The notes: generated by a model not told the origin, from the letters alone. A DNA stretch of 64,000 bases from Candidatus Omnitrophota bacterium (GCA_003485765.1 DNHS01000035.1:129314-193313), one strand, 5' to 3'. Shown: positions 41,060 to 49,449, counted from the stretch's first letter. Numbers and translations are program-made.

Positions 41060-41626
41060 ATGTTTACTTATTTTGAAAAGCTGAACCGTCTTTTTATGGA
41101 AATGGAAGCCAGCGATAAAAACAGAAAGAGAGTCGATATTTCCTCAGCTCTTAAAAGTAGCGTGGAGCTGATAAAGAAAACTGCTGGTAAAGGTAATAAG
41201 ATTATGTTTATTGGAAACGGCGGAAGCGCCAGTATATCAAGCCACATGGCAATAGATTTCTGGAAAAATAGCGGGATAAAGGCAGTGAGTTTTAATGACA
41301 GCGCTCAGTTGACTTGTCTAGGTAATGACTTTGGGTATGAGCATGTGTTTGAAAAACCAATAGAGTTTTTCGCTGAAACAGGAGATGTGCTTATAGCAAT
41401 ATCCAGTTCCGGCAAATCAAAAAATATATTAAAAGGGGTCAAGGCAGCAAGGCTCAAAAAATGCAAGGTCATAACAATGTCCGGATTTTCCAAAAACAAT
41501 CCTTTAAGAAAAATGGGGTATTTGAATTTTTATGTCCCGTCTGATTCTTATGGTTTTGTAGAGATTGCTCACGGCGCAATCTGCCACCTGTTCGCGGATT
41601 ACACCTATAAAAAACCCAATGGATAA
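41060..41626 (+). CDS. gmhA: SIS-domain phosphoheptose isomerase, GmhA-like
   Basis: The ATG at 41060 follows 'ATAGGAG'; a TTG at 41036 falls in the palindrome and is less likely. The protein is 188 residues, the GmhA size. 'GNKIMFIGNGGSASISSHMA' (about 46-65) and 'TGDVLIAISSSGKSKNILKG' are the SIS sugar-phosphate-binding loops, 'NDFGYEHVFEKPIEFFAE' is typical of GmhA, and 'YGFVEIAHGAICHLF' holds the C-terminal His. It would convert sedoheptulose 7-phosphate to D-glycero-D-manno-heptose 7-phosphate, the substrate for the kinase domain encoded upstream. Confidence 0.85.
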   Translation: MFTYFEKLNRLFMEMEASDKNRKRVDISSALKSSVELIKKTAGKGNKIMFIGNGGSASISSHMAIDFWKNSGIKAVSFNDSAQLTCLGNDFGYEHVFEKPIEFFAETGDVLIAISSSGKSKNILKGVKAARLKKCKVITMSGFSKNNPLRKMGYLNFYVPSDSYGFVEIAHGAICHLFADYTYKKPNG

Positions 41627-42686
41627 ATATCGCATAGACAGTCATAAACTGATGTTTCATACCAGCCGCGTTAATGACTGGCTTAACGGAAAGCCCATCT
41701 ATCCTATCTATATAGAAGTCTCTCCTAGTGGCTCGTGCAATCATCGCTGCACATACTGCGGTTTGGATTTCATGAAATACAGGCCGAAATTTCTTGAAAC
41801 AGGAGTATTTAAAAAACGCCTTGTTGAAATGGGGAAATGTGGAGTAAAGAGTATCATGTATGCCGGAGAAGGCGAGCCTTTTCTGCATAAAGACATGGCG
41901 GAGATAACCAAGGCTACTAAGAAAGCAGGGATAGACGTAGCTTTTACTACAAATGGCGCGTTATTTAATAAAGGATTAGCAGAAAATATTTTGCCTTACG
42001 CTTCATGGATCAAGGTGAGCATTAATGCTGGAAAGCCGGCTACTTATAAGAAAATACATCGCTCGCCCAGCGGTGATTTTGAACGCGTTTTTGAGAACAT
42101 GTCTTATGCTGCTGAATTGCGCGATAAAAAGGGATATAATTGCACTCTCGGGATGCAGCTTGTTCTTCTGCCGCAAAACAGCGGAGAAGTTGAGCTTTTG
42201 GCAGAAAAGGCAAAAGAAATAGGCATGGATTATCTTGTGGTAAAGCCTTATTCACAGCATCCGCAGAGCAAAACCAGGATTTTTAAAGATATAAAATACA
42301 GCAAGTACTACGATATGGCGGACAGTTTAAGCAGGTATAATGACAAGAATTTTCACATTGTGTTCAGGATTCATGCTATGCAGAAATGGGATGGCGCAGA
42401 TAAAAGCTATAAACATTGTCTTGCTTTGCCTTTCTGGTCTTATATAGATTCGGATGGAAATGTGTGGGCATGCAGTATTTATTTAACCGATAAAAAGTTT
42501 ATGATAGGCAATATTTATAAAGACAGTTTCGGTCAAATATATAAAAGCGATAAGTATAAAAAACTTATCAATAGAGCTGGTAAGGCGTTAGACACATCCA
42601 AGTGCCGTGTTAATTGCCGCATGGATGAGATTAACAGATACTTATGGGAGCTTAAAAATCCTTCGGAACATGTGAATTTTATATAA
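41619..42686 (+). CDS. Radical SAM / SPASM-type enzyme in the heptose cluster
   Basis: The ATG at 41619 overlaps the gmhA stop by 8 bases (355 residues). 'SPSGSCNHRCTYCGLDFM' (about 36-53) has the CxxxCxxC cluster motif, followed by 'YAGEGEPFLHKD' (GGE-like) and 'FTTNGALFNK'. Cysteines in 'HCLALPFWSYIDSDGNVWAC' (about 267-286) and 'CRVNCRMDEI' near the C-terminus would hold an auxiliary SPASM/twitch cluster. The gene lies tightly between GmhA and the transketolase pair, so a role in modifying the heptose or another sugar is likely, though the reaction is unknown. It is distinct from the radical SAM gene at 7218. Confidence 0.85.
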   Translation: MDKYRIDSHKLMFHTSRVNDWLNGKPIYPIYIEVSPSGSCNHRCTYCGLDFMKYRPKFLETGVFKKRLVEMGKCGVKSIMYAGEGEPFLHKDMAEITKATKKAGIDVAFTTNGALFNKGLAENILPYASWIKVSINAGKPATYKKIHRSPSGDFERVFENMSYAAELRDKKGYNCTLGMQLVLLPQNSGEVELLAEKAKEIGMDYLVVKPYSQHPQSKTRIFKDIKYSKYYDMADSLSRYNDKNFHIVFRIHAMQKWDGADKSYKHCLALPFWSYIDSDGNVWACSIYLTDKKFMIGNIYKDSFGQIYKSDKYKKLINRAGKALDTSKCRVNCRMDEINRYLWELKNPSEHVNFI

Positions 42687-42698
42687 TAATAAATTTAT

Positions 42699-43532
42699 AT
42701 GGATAAAGAAAATTTTTTAAAGAAAAAGGCTGATGCAATAAGGGACGATGTTATAAGAGTTTCTATAAAGAATAAGGCAGGCCATATCGCGCCTTCTTTG
42801 TCCTGCGTGGATATACTTACCGCCCTTTATTACGATGTAATGGCGTATAGGCCCAAAGACCCTTTATGGGAGGCAAGAGACAGGCTGATTTTTTCCAAAG
42901 GCCATGGTTGTTATGCGCTTTATGCGATTCTTGCGGATAAAGGGGTTATACCTAAAAAAGAATGGAAAGGGTTTTATACGCCTTCGAGCTCTCTTTCAGG
43001 GTGTATAGAGCGAAGGCCTAAATACGGGTTTGAAGCGAGCTGTGGTTCTCTTGGCCATGGTTTGCCGATTGCAGTTGGCGTTGCATTTGGAGCAAAGCTA
43101 TGGAATAAAAATTACCATACTTTTTGCATTGCAGGAGACGGAGAATTGCAGGAGGGGACTACATGGGAAGCTTTGCAGTTTGCTGTCAAACATGAAATAC
43201 GAAACCTCACTGTCATCATTGATTCAAACCGCCTTCAGGCAATGGATTTTGTTACAGATGTTCTTGATAAAGAAGCGCATGATAATATTAAAAGGATTAA
43301 AGGGTTTGGCCTGTCGCCTGTAGTGTGCCCTGGCCATGATGTTTGGAAACTGGCAGGTTTTCTCAGGCAAGCCAGGGCATTATCAGGGAATAAGCCTAAT
43401 GTAATTATTGCGAAGACAGTAAAAGGTTTTGGCTTAAAATGTATGGAAAATGTTCCGAAATTTCATTTTCGTATTCCTAACGACGAAGAATTATCCATGG
43501 GTAAGAGTTATGAATCGTGCGCAGAATTTTAG
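42699..43532 (+). CDS. Transketolase, N-terminal (pyrophosphate-binding) subunit
   Basis: A 277-residue protein equal to the first domain of transketolase. 'GHIAPSLSCVDILTALYYDV' (about 28-47), 'LIFSKGHGCYALYAILA' (about 64-80), 'GSLGHGLPIAVGVAFGAKL' and the ThDP motif 'GDGELQEGTTWEALQFAVKH' (about 146-165), ending in 'DSNRLQAMD', are all present. Split transketolases work as a pair with a second subunit, here the next gene (23-base overlap). It may supply or rearrange sedoheptulose 7-phosphate for GmhA, or act on another ketose; both are inferences. Confidence 0.9.
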   Translation: MDKENFLKKKADAIRDDVIRVSIKNKAGHIAPSLSCVDILTALYYDVMAYRPKDPLWEARDRLIFSKGHGCYALYAILADKGVIPKKEWKGFYTPSSSLSGCIERRPKYGFEASCGSLGHGLPIAVGVAFGAKLWNKNYHTFCIAGDGELQEGTTWEALQFAVKHEIRNLTVIIDSNRLQAMDFVTDVLDKEAHDNIKRIKGFGLSPVVCPGHDVWKLAGFLRQARALSGNKPNVIIAKTVKGFGLKCMENVPKFHFRIPNDEELSMGKSYESCAEF

Positions 43533-44001
43533 AAAAGACATTGTAAATTATATCGCGCCGTATTTTCGCAAGGATAAAAGATATATCCTCTTGGTATGCG
43601 ATATGGGGTTTGGCGTTGTCGACCAATTAAAGAAAGAATTTCCGAAAAGGGTTATTAATTGCGGTATTATGGAGCAGGGCGTTGTAGGCATTGCCGCGGG
43701 AATGAGTCTGAGCGGGTCTATTCCTATAGTATATTCAATAGTAAATTTTCTGGTTTATAGGGCGTTTGAACAGGTAAGAAACGATGTAATACTGCAGGGC
43801 TTGAATGTTAAGTTTATAGCGACAGGCGTAAATAATTATTTTAAATTTCTCGGGCCTTCGCATTGCTGCGGGTCAGATGATATCAAATTAATGAAATTTA
43901 TCAATATGAAAGTGTATGACCCCTATACCTCAAAGAAGCCGTTTAATAAGATTGTTGATGAATGGATATCCAGCGATAAAGCAGGTTATATTCGTGTTTA
44001 A
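43510..44001 (+). CDS. Transketolase pyrimidine-binding domain protein (no C-terminal domain)
   Basis: The ATG at 43510 fits the family start ('NRAQNFRKDIVNY'), giving 163 residues. 'CDMGFGVVDQLKKEFPKRV' and 'NCGIMEQGVVGIAAGMSLSG' (Glu of 'MEQ' activates ThDP) identify the pyrimidine-binding domain; 'YSIVNFLVYRAFEQVRNDV' and 'GPSHCCGSDDIKLMKFI' follow. Split second subunits are normally about 300 residues because of an added C-terminal domain, missing here; the gene ends cleanly at 44001, 18 bases before the next gene. This shortened form is unusual but shows no sign of decay. Confidence 0.85.
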   Translation: MNRAQNFRKDIVNYIAPYFRKDKRYILLVCDMGFGVVDQLKKEFPKRVINCGIMEQGVVGIAAGMSLSGSIPIVYSIVNFLVYRAFEQVRNDVILQGLNVKFIATGVNNYFKFLGPSHCCGSDDIKLMKFINMKVYDPYTSKKPFNKIVDEWISSDKAGYIRV

Positions 44002-44018
44002 AAAAAGGCATTCAAGGC

Positions 44019-44723
44019 ATGGCTAACCAATTTTCCATATCAGTAATTGTTCCGGCTTACAATGAAGAGCAGAATATAGCAGGAGCTGTTTCAGCGATTA
44101 AAGCGGCAGCAGCCAATAGGTTCAGCGAATACGAAATACTTATTATTGACGACGCCAGTTCGGATAATACAGGTTCCATAGCTGATAAAATTTCCAGGGA
44201 AAACCCTAATGTAAAAGTTTTTCACAATTCTAAAAACATGGGGTTTGGTTACAATTATAAGATGGGCGTAGGCTTGGCAACCAAGGACTATATAGGGCTT
44301 ATCCCTGGCGACAATGAAATACTTGAAGATTCTATAAAGGATATATTCAGCTGCGCGGGCAAAGCGGATATGGTGTTGCCGTATCATACGAATTCTGAAG
44401 AAAGGTCCTTATTGAGGCGCAGTCTGTCAGGAGGTTTTACAGCGCTTTTAAATTTATTATTTGGCTATAAACTTAAGTATTACAATGGCCCTGTGGTGCA
44501 TAAAAGGGAGATAGTAACTAAAGTTCGGATGACTACAGATGGGTTTGCGTATCAGGCGGAGATTATAACCCGGCTGTTGAAAGCCGGGCATTCATATATT
44601 GAAGTTGGCATGAAAATCCGCATCCGCCAGCATGGCCACTCAAAGGCGCTGTATCCGAAAAATGTCTGGAGCGTTTTAAAAACCATAGCAAAGCTATGCT
44701 GGGAATTAAATCTTAAAAGATGA
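44019..44723 (+). CDS. GT2 family glycosyltransferase
   Basis: A 234-residue GT-A protein: 'SVIVPAYNEEQNIAGAVSAI' (about 8-27), 'ILIIDDASSDNTGSIADKIS' (about 39-58), 'NSKNMGFGYNYKMGVGLAT' and 'GLIPGDNEILEDSIKDIF' (GDN in place of DxD). 'GFAYQAEIITRLLKAGHSYI' is the usual segment of DPM1-like GT2 proteins. No membrane anchor. It ends in an ATGA overlap with the GT4 gene. Likely makes a polyprenyl-phosphate sugar or adds a sugar to the glycan. Confidence 0.88.
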   Translation: MANQFSISVIVPAYNEEQNIAGAVSAIKAAAANRFSEYEILIIDDASSDNTGSIADKISRENPNVKVFHNSKNMGFGYNYKMGVGLATKDYIGLIPGDNEILEDSIKDIFSCAGKADMVLPYHTNSEERSLLRRSLSGGFTALLNLLFGYKLKYYNGPVVHKREIVTKVRMTTDGFAYQAEIITRLLKAGHSYIEVGMKIRIRQHGHSKALYPKNVWSVLKTIAKLCWELNLKR

Positions 44724-45835
44724 GAATAGGGATAGACATACGTTCAACCCTTAAAAAACAAACCGGCATCGGCAGATATACCCTTAATCTTATAAATTCC
44801 CTCGCAAAAATAGATTCCAAAAATGAGTATTTTCTTTATAGCAGGAAAAAGCTGTTAGATTTTAAAAAACGCCTGCCTAGACTGCCTGCCGGAAATTTTC
44901 GCCACTGCGTAGATTATTTTAAAAAGGGTCCTGACAGAGTTTTACCGGAGTTAGATATATTCCATACATCTTCTTATGATCTAGAGAGGCCAAAAAAAGC
45001 AGAAAGATTTATTGTTACTATCCACGATGTGATTATTAAAGCCTATCCCTATGGCCATAGCGAGAAGACAATAAAAGAAGTAGATGGCGAGCTGAAGAGG
45101 GTTTTAGGAGAAGCTGATTTATTAATAGCTGATTCGAATAATACGAAGGCTGACATGGGAAAGTTCTACCAGGTTTCTGAATCCAAAATTAAAGTTATTT
45201 ATCCAGGCGTAAATATTAGTGATTCTTCTCGACTCGGCCTTCGGCCTCGCTCGAAGAATATTGCCAATATTGTTCGAGCGAGCAGCGAAGCTGCGAGTCG
45301 AGAACAATATATTCTTTTTGTAGGCACCATTGAGCCCCGCAAAAATATACAGGGTCTGATAAAGGCATTTAATCTATTAAAAAAAGAACATGGCATAGCG
45401 CATAAATTAATCATCGCAGGCATGAAAGGCTGGATGTACGAAGATATTTTTAAAGAATACGAAAATTCTGCGTTTAAAAACGATATAATATTTAAAGGCT
45501 ATATCAGCGATCAGGAGCTTGCTCGATTATATAAAAACGCCTCAGTTTTTGTGTACCCATCATTCTATGAAGGATTTGGGTTTCCCATCCTGGAAGCTTT
45601 TGGCTATGGTGTGCCAGTGGTGACATCTAAAACATCATCCTGCGGAGAGATAGCAGGGGATAGCGCTTTGTTGGTTAATCCGGAGCGTTATCAGGAAATA
45701 GTGGAAGCAATATTAAAAATTATTAGTGATAGTTCGCTTAGGCAGGGGTTAATCATCAAAGGTTTTGAGAGAGCCGAATTGTTTACATGGCAAAATACAT
45801 CAATAGAGTTTCTTAATTGTTTGACAAATACCTAA
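44720..45835 (+). CDS. GT4 family glycosyltransferase with an in-frame palindromic insert
   Basis: A 371-residue protein of the mannosyltransferase-like GT4 group: 'GIDIRSTLKKQTGIGRYTL' (about 3-21), 'VTIHDVIIKAYPYGHS', 'YILFVGTIEPRKNIQGLIKA' and the E-x7-E motif 'PSFYEGFGFPILEAFGYG' (about 277-294). Between 'KVIYPGVNIS' and 'QYILFVGTIEPRKN' lie about 28 residues rich in R and S (DSSRLGLRPRSKNIANIVRA...) encoded by a 79-bp palindromic element (45226-45304). That surface loop normally varies in length, so the enzyme may tolerate it. The promoter of the next TA pair overlaps its last codons. Confidence 0.88.
   Translation: MRIGIDIRSTLKKQTGIGRYTLNLINSLAKIDSKNEYFLYSRKKLLDFKKRLPRLPAGNFRHCVDYFKKGPDRVLPELDIFHTSSYDLERPKKAERFIVTIHDVIIKAYPYGHSEKTIKEVDGELKRVLGEADLLIADSNNTKADMGKFYQVSESKIKVIYPGVNISDSSRLGLRPRSKNIANIVRASSEAASREQYILFVGTIEPRKNIQGLIKAFNLLKKEHGIAHKLIIAGMKGWMYEDIFKEYENSAFKNDIIFKGYISDQELARLYKNASVFVYPSFYEGFGFPILEAFGYGVPVVTSKTSSCGEIAGDSALLVNPERYQEIVEAILKIISDSSLRQGLIIKGFERAELFTWQNTSIEFLNCLTNT
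45226..45304. repeat. 79-bp cruciform-type palindromic element inside a GT4 gene
   Basis: Outer arms TTCTCGACTCG and its exact complement (45226-45236 / 45294-45304) enclose a longer inner palindrome (CTCGCTCGAA...TTCGAGCGAG with AATATT near the centre) and two short hairpins (gccttcggc, cagcgaagctg). A related element of 130 bp lies at 63646-63775. Confidence 0.85.
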
Positions 45836-45857
45836 TTTTATGGCATACTTAAGTATG
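45821..45857 (+). promoter_or_regulatory. Promoter/operator of the second RHH-MazF pair
   Basis: TTGACA (45821-45826), 17 bases, CATACT (45844-45849), inside the end of the GT4 gene. The palindrome CATACTTAAGTATG (45844-45857) covers the -10 element, fitting autorepression by the antitoxin. AAAGGAGGG precedes the ATG at 45886. Confidence 0.75.
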
Positions 45858-45885
45858 AATAAAGTATTACTAAAAGGAGGGTTGT

Positions 45886-46149
45886 ATGCCTAATAACACA
45901 GTGAAGATTGCTATAAGCTTGCCTAAACAAGAATACCAATTTTTAGAAAAATTTAGGAGAAAGCTTGGTATTTCTCGCAGCGCAATGATTGACAAGGCAA
46001 TAAGTTTCTGGTTGAAACGACAGCAGGATGAAGAGCTTATTAAAGAATATGAGGATTCTTACAAAAAAAAGCCTGAGAATGTTTCTGAAATAATTGCGTT
46101 AGAAAAGGCCGGTCTTGAGGCCTTATCGGAAGAAGGGGGTTGGAGATGA
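45886..46149 (+). CDS. Ribbon-helix-helix antitoxin
   Basis: An 87-residue protein with 'TVKIAISLPKQEYQFLEKFR' followed by 'RKLGISRSAMIDKAISFWL' (strand, helix, G-x-S turn, helix), an RHH domain of the CopG/MazE-like sort, then an acidic and basic tail suited to toxin binding. It is read into the toxin gene with an ATGA overlap. The module sits between polysaccharide genes, has its own promoter, and is not related closely in sequence to the RHH gene at 32649. Confidence 0.83.
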   Translation: MPNNTVKIAISLPKQEYQFLEKFRRKLGISRSAMIDKAISFWLKRQQDEELIKEYEDSYKKKPENVSEIIALEKAGLEALSEEGGWR

Positions 46150-46457
46150 AGCGTGGCGAGATTTGGTGGGCAGATTTACCCGAACCTATAGGTAGAAGGC
46201 CTGTTGTATTGCTTTCGCGGGATGAAGCTTATAATGTGCGCAACGCAGTCACTGTGGCAGAAGTAACTACAAATATCAGAGGAATTTCAGTAGAAGTGCT
46301 GTTGTCAAAAGAAGATGGCCTGCCTAAATCCTGCGCAGTTAATTTAGATACTATAGTTACTATCCGTAAAGCGTTGCTTAAAGAACGCATTAGCCTTTTG
46401 CGCCAGGAAAAAATAAATGCGGTTAATTCTGCTATAAAATTTGCTTTAGCTTTGTAA
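46146..46457 (+). CDS. MazF/PemK-family toxin
   Basis: The ATG at 46146 forms ATGA with the antitoxin stop (103 residues); the TTG six bases before is less likely. 'MKRGEIWWADLPEPIGRRPV' followed by VLLSRDEA is the MazF beginning (rGeiw.vdl.p..g.RRPvvvls). 'VTTNIRGISVEVLLSKEDGL' and 'SCAVNLDTIVTIRKALLKER' complete the fold, including the Thr of 'TTN' and the 'vnldqi.ti.k..l' core. It is probably an mRNA interferase neutralised by the RHH protein. Confidence 0.9.
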   Translation: MKRGEIWWADLPEPIGRRPVVLLSRDEAYNVRNAVTVAEVTTNIRGISVEVLLSKEDGLPKSCAVNLDTIVTIRKALLKERISLLRQEKINAVNSAIKFALAL

Positions 46458-46476
46458 TAGCTTGGCGAGCTCCGTA

Positions 46477-47055
46477 CTATTTACGTAATGCTGGATTTAA
46501 GGCTGGGTCGTTATAGAGTTTGTGCTGTTTGTAGGACTTGATTTTTTTCCTTCCGGAATAGATATCATCCATTAATTCCTTAAGACATTTCAGAAGATCA
46601 TCGGATTTTTCCAGGACTTGCTCAAGCATATTAGAACACCTTTCAATGTGAGCAATATCTGCGTCTTTACGATTTATTTCTTTTTTAAGATTATAGCTTC
46701 TGAGGGCTAATATTGTAAGACGGTCATACAGGCTTCCGGGATTTTCGGAATTCATGGGAAGAGTTTGGTCTATAGATTTTAGTTTTTCTTCCACATCTTG
46801 TCTTATAAGAGCGTCTAAGGCGTCTATAATGTCATTTCTGCTCTGGTTTTCTTTATCAATCTTTCTTTTCAGTTCAGCTATACAGCTGTCAGGCACATCT
46901 TTACGCCTTGCCTCATCTTCATAACCCCAGAGTATGAAATTCGCGGACAAAAGATCTAGTACAGTCTTTTCAATAGCAGTAGAACCTGTATTTTTAAAAC
47001 TGCCGTTATATAGCTCTTCCACAAGGTTATTTATAGATTTAAGCCACTTTTCCAT
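46477..47055 (-). CDS. DUF4254 family protein
   Basis: The only supported minus-strand gene: 192 residues. 'LLSANFILWGYEDEARRKDV' (about 34-53; N..LW..EDeaR), 'NQSRNDIIDALDALI' (R...Id.lD) and 'DRLTILALRSYNLKKEI' (eR..iL.lk.y) are the pattern of DUF4254, a helical family often near heptosyl- or glycosyltransferase genes in Bacteroidota and other phyla. Its activity is unknown. It starts 52 bases from the divergent GT9 gene and shares an inverted-repeat promoter region with it. It converges on mazF with a 19-base gap. Confidence 0.83.
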   Translation of the reverse strand: MEKWLKSINNLVEELYNGSFKNTGSTAIEKTVLDLLSANFILWGYEDEARRKDVPDSCIAELKRKIDKENQSRNDIIDALDALIRQDVEEKLKSIDQTLPMNSENPGSLYDRLTILALRSYNLKKEINRKDADIAHIERCSNMLEQVLEKSDDLLKCLKELMDDIYSGRKKIKSYKQHKLYNDPALNPALRK

Positions 47056-47066
47056 AGCAAAAATAT

Positions 47067-47095
47067 TATACCATATTGTTACTATTTATGGTATA
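47067..47095. promoter_or_regulatory. Divergent promoter region with inverted repeat
   Basis: TATACCATA (47067-47075) and TATGGTATA (47087-47095) are exact 9-base inverted arms lying between the start codons of the DUF4254 gene (minus) and the GT9 gene (plus). Each arm includes a -10-like TATA sequence for one direction. Could be overlapping promoters or a binding site coordinating both. Confidence 0.5.
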
Positions 47096-47107
47096 TTATA
47101 AACTTAA

Positions 47108-48334
47108 ATGAGAAAGAATATTCTGGTTATAAATCCATTCGGCATAGGGGATGTTCTGTTTTCAACAGTGCTGGTAAGGCAATTAAGAAAGAATAACCCT
47201 AATAGCTATATAGCTTATATATGTAATCTAAAAGTAAAAGATATTCTGGCCACAAATCCTGATATCAATGAAGTTTTTGTATTTGAGCGCGATGAATATA
47301 GATCAGAATGGAAGAAATCAAAGATTAGAGGCATAAAAAAGTTCTTAGGGTTCTGGAGAGAGGTAAAAAAGAAAAAATTTGATGTAGTATTTGATCTTTC
47401 GCTTGGCAAGGAATACGCGTTTTTATGCTGGTGGGTTGGCATAAAAGAGCGCAAAGGATTTAATTATAAAAAACGGGGAAGATTTTTAACGCATAAAATA
47501 GAGTTTGACGGGTTTAACGATAAGCCTGTGGCAGAATATTATTTAGATTTATTTTATCTTAATAAGATTGCTTCGCTCACTCCGTTCGCTCGCAATGACG
47601 AACTTATATGTCATTGCGAGGAGCCTCAAAGAGGCGACGAAGCAATCTCAACAGTTTTAGTTACGACAGAACATGATAAAGAATATATAGACAATTTTTT
47701 AAACCAATCAGGCATTAAAGATAACGATATTCTAATCGGCATCGCCCCTGGCGGTGGCATGAGCTTTGGCCTTAAGAATCAGGATAGACGCAGATGGCCT
47801 GTTAAAAAATTTGCTGAATTAGCAGATAAAGTTATTGAAAAATTTAATGCCAGAATAATTTTAATATGGGGCCCTGGAGAGGAAAAATTAGTTCAGGAAA
47901 TAGCGATTCTAATGAAACAAAAGCCATTGATCACCCCGGCTACTAAGATAAGAGAAATGGCAGAGCTGTGTAAGAGATGTAAGCTGGTTATTTGCAGCGA
48001 AGGCGGCCCTCTTCATATTGCCAATAGCCATGACGTAAAGACAATATCTATATTTGGTCCGGTAGATGAAAAAGTTTACGGTCCGTATCCACTTGGGGAA
48101 AATAATATTGTAGTGACTTCAGATGTTGATTGCAGGCCGTGTTATAAGAAATTTAAACTCCCTGAATGCAGTAATAGAAAATGCTTAGAGGATATTTCAG
48201 TGGATGGAGTATTTAAAGAGATTGCTTCGGCTGCCACCTTTGGAAGCTTCCCTCGCAATGACGGTGGAACAGGCAGTGTCATTGCGAGGAGTTCCGATAT
48301 CAAAGATGTCGGGACGACGAAGCAATCTAAATAA
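47108..48334 (+). CDS. GT9 (heptosyltransferase-like) glycosyltransferase with two repeat elements
   Basis: A 408-residue GT-B protein. '[20 protein letters not shown]' (about 3-22), '[20 protein letters not shown]', '[14 protein letters not shown]' and '[20 protein letters not shown]' followed by IFGP are GT9 hallmarks (D/G loop and the S..GP.H.A motif), as in WaaC/WaaF/RfaQ. It would add heptose from an NDP-heptose. An 84-bp palindromic element (47565-47648) adds 28 residues in frame ('[20 protein letters not shown]'). A second element (48219-48328) replaces or extends the C-terminus ('[20 protein letters not shown]'), so about 35 C-terminal residues are not native to the family. Confidence 0.88.
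   Translation: MRKNILVINPFGIGDVLFSTVLVRQLRKNNPNSYIAYICNLKVKDILATNPDINEVFVFERDEYRSEWKKSKIRGIKKFLGFWREVKKKKFDVVFDLSLGKEYAFLCWWVGIKERKGFNYKKRGRFLTHKIEFDGFNDKPVAEYYLDLFYLNKIASLTPFARNDELICHCEEPQRGDEAISTVLVTTEHDKEYIDNFLNQSGIKDNDILIGIAPGGGMSFGLKNQDRRRWPVKKFAELADKVIEKFNARIILIWGPGEEKLVQEIAILMKQKPLITPATKIREMAELCKRCKLVICSEGGPLHIANSHDVKTISIFGPVDEKVYGPYPLGENNIVVTSDVDCRPCYKKFKLPECSNRKCLEDISVDGVFKEIASAATFGSFPRNDGGTGSVIARSSDIKDVGTTKQSK
47565..47648. repeat. 84-bp palindromic repeat element in the GT9 gene (copy 1)
   Basis: Outer arms AGATTGCTTCG (47565-47575) and its complement (47638-47648); inner arms CTCGCAATGA (47589-47598) and TCATTGCGAG (47611-47620). 84 bases keep the reading frame. Confidence 0.88.
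48219..48328. repeat. 110-bp palindromic repeat element at the 3' end of the GT9 gene (copy 2)
   Basis: Same outer arms as copy 1 (AGATTGCTTCG 48219-48229, complement 48318-48328) and the same inner arms plus one base (CTCGCAATGAC 48252-48262, GTCATTGCGAG 48278-48288). The middle is longer and different. The GT9 stop lies four bases beyond. Confidence 0.88.
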
Positions 48335-48345
48335 CAGGAGAAGCC

Positions 48346-49449
48346 ATGAAAGTAGATATTTTTACTCTTAAAAAACAATACGAGAGCATAAAAGATGAGA
48401 TCAAAGGACCTATAGAGAAGGTTATACAATCAGGCGGATTTATACTTGGCGAAGATGTTGGCCTCTTTGAAAATGAATTTGCTGAATACTGCGGAGTCAA
48501 ATATGGGATTGGCGTGAATTCAGGAACAGACGCCTTATTTTTAGCCTGCCTTGCCTGCGGCATTGGAAAAGGCGACGAAGTGATAACCCCGACTTATACT
48601 TACATAGCTACTAGTTTCGGGATTTCTATGGCAGGCGCAAAACCGGTTTTTGTGGATACAGAAGAAAAAACTTATAGTATTGATATTTCAAAGATAGAAA
48701 AGGTCATTACTAAAAAAACAAAAGCTATATTACTTGTGCATCTATATGGCCACCCGGCTAATATGGATCCCATAATCGAGATTGCCAAGAAATATAAGCT
48801 CAAAGTTATAGAAGACTGTGCTCAAGCTCACGGAGCGCTTTACAAAAACAAGAAAGTCGGCGGTTTTGGAGATGCAGCATGTTTTTCATTTTATCCTACT
48901 AAGAATCTTGGAGCTTTTGGTGACGGCGGCATGATAATAACAAATTCAGAAGAGGTAAAGGATAAAGCGTTGCTTCTGAGAGATTACGGAAGAAAAGGGA
49001 GATACGAAAACATAATCAAAGGTTATAATTCTAGGCTCGATACATTACAGGCGGCTATTTTACGCGTAAAGCTTAAACATTTGGACGAGTGGAATGAAAA
49101 AAGAAGAAAAAATGCGAGCCTTTATACAAAACTATTCAAAGAAAAAAAGGTGGATATAGTACTTCCTTATGAGGCAGATTATGCAAAACATATTTATCAT
49201 CAATATACTATCAGAGTTAAAAATAGAAAAGAAGTTATGGAAAAACTGGCTGATAAAGGTGTGCGCACGTTAATTCATTATCCAATACCTGTACATTTGC
49301 AAGAATGCTATAAAGAACTTGGTTATAAAAGAGGCGCTTTTCCTGTTGCAGAAAAATGCTGTGAAGAAATAATGAGCTTACCTATGTATCCGGAACTCAC
49401 AGAAGAAGAAATCAGATACGTAGTGGAGCAATTGTCTGAAATAATATGA
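48346..49449 (+). CDS. DegT/DnrJ/EryC1/StrS-family aminotransferase
   Basis: A 367-residue fold-type I PLP enzyme. '[20 protein letters not shown]' (about 59-78), '[13 protein letters not shown]', '[14 protein letters not shown]', '[20 protein letters not shown]' (Asp for the pyridine N) and the Lys in '[18 protein letters not shown]' (about residue 186) are all conserved. Such enzymes put an amino group on a 3- or 4-keto nucleotide sugar. The matching keto-sugar is not certain; NAD-dependent enzymes of this window could supply it. The next gene overlaps by 4 bases. Confidence 0.92.
   Translation: MKVDIFTLKKQYESIKDEIKGPIEKVIQSGGFILGEDVGLFENEFAEYCGVKYGIGVNSGTDALFLACLACGIGKGDEVITPTYTYIATSFGISMAGAKPVFVDTEEKTYSIDISKIEKVITKKTKAILLVHLYGHPANMDPIIEIAKKYKLKVIEDCAQAHGALYKNKKVGGFGDAACFSFYPTKNLGAFGDGGMIITNSEEVKDKALLLRDYGRKGRYENIIKGYNSRLDTLQAAILRVKLKHLDEWNEKRRKNASLYTKLFKEKKVDIVLPYEADYAKHIYHQYTIRVKNRKEVMEKLADKGVRTLIHYPIPVHLQECYKELGYKRGAFPVAEKCCEEIMSLPMYPELTEEEIRYVVEQLSEII

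Noticed and set aside
47565..48328. Insertion sequence with transposase in the GT9 gene
   Set aside because: The elements are 84 and 110 bp, encode no transposase and keep the frame; they are short palindromic repeats.
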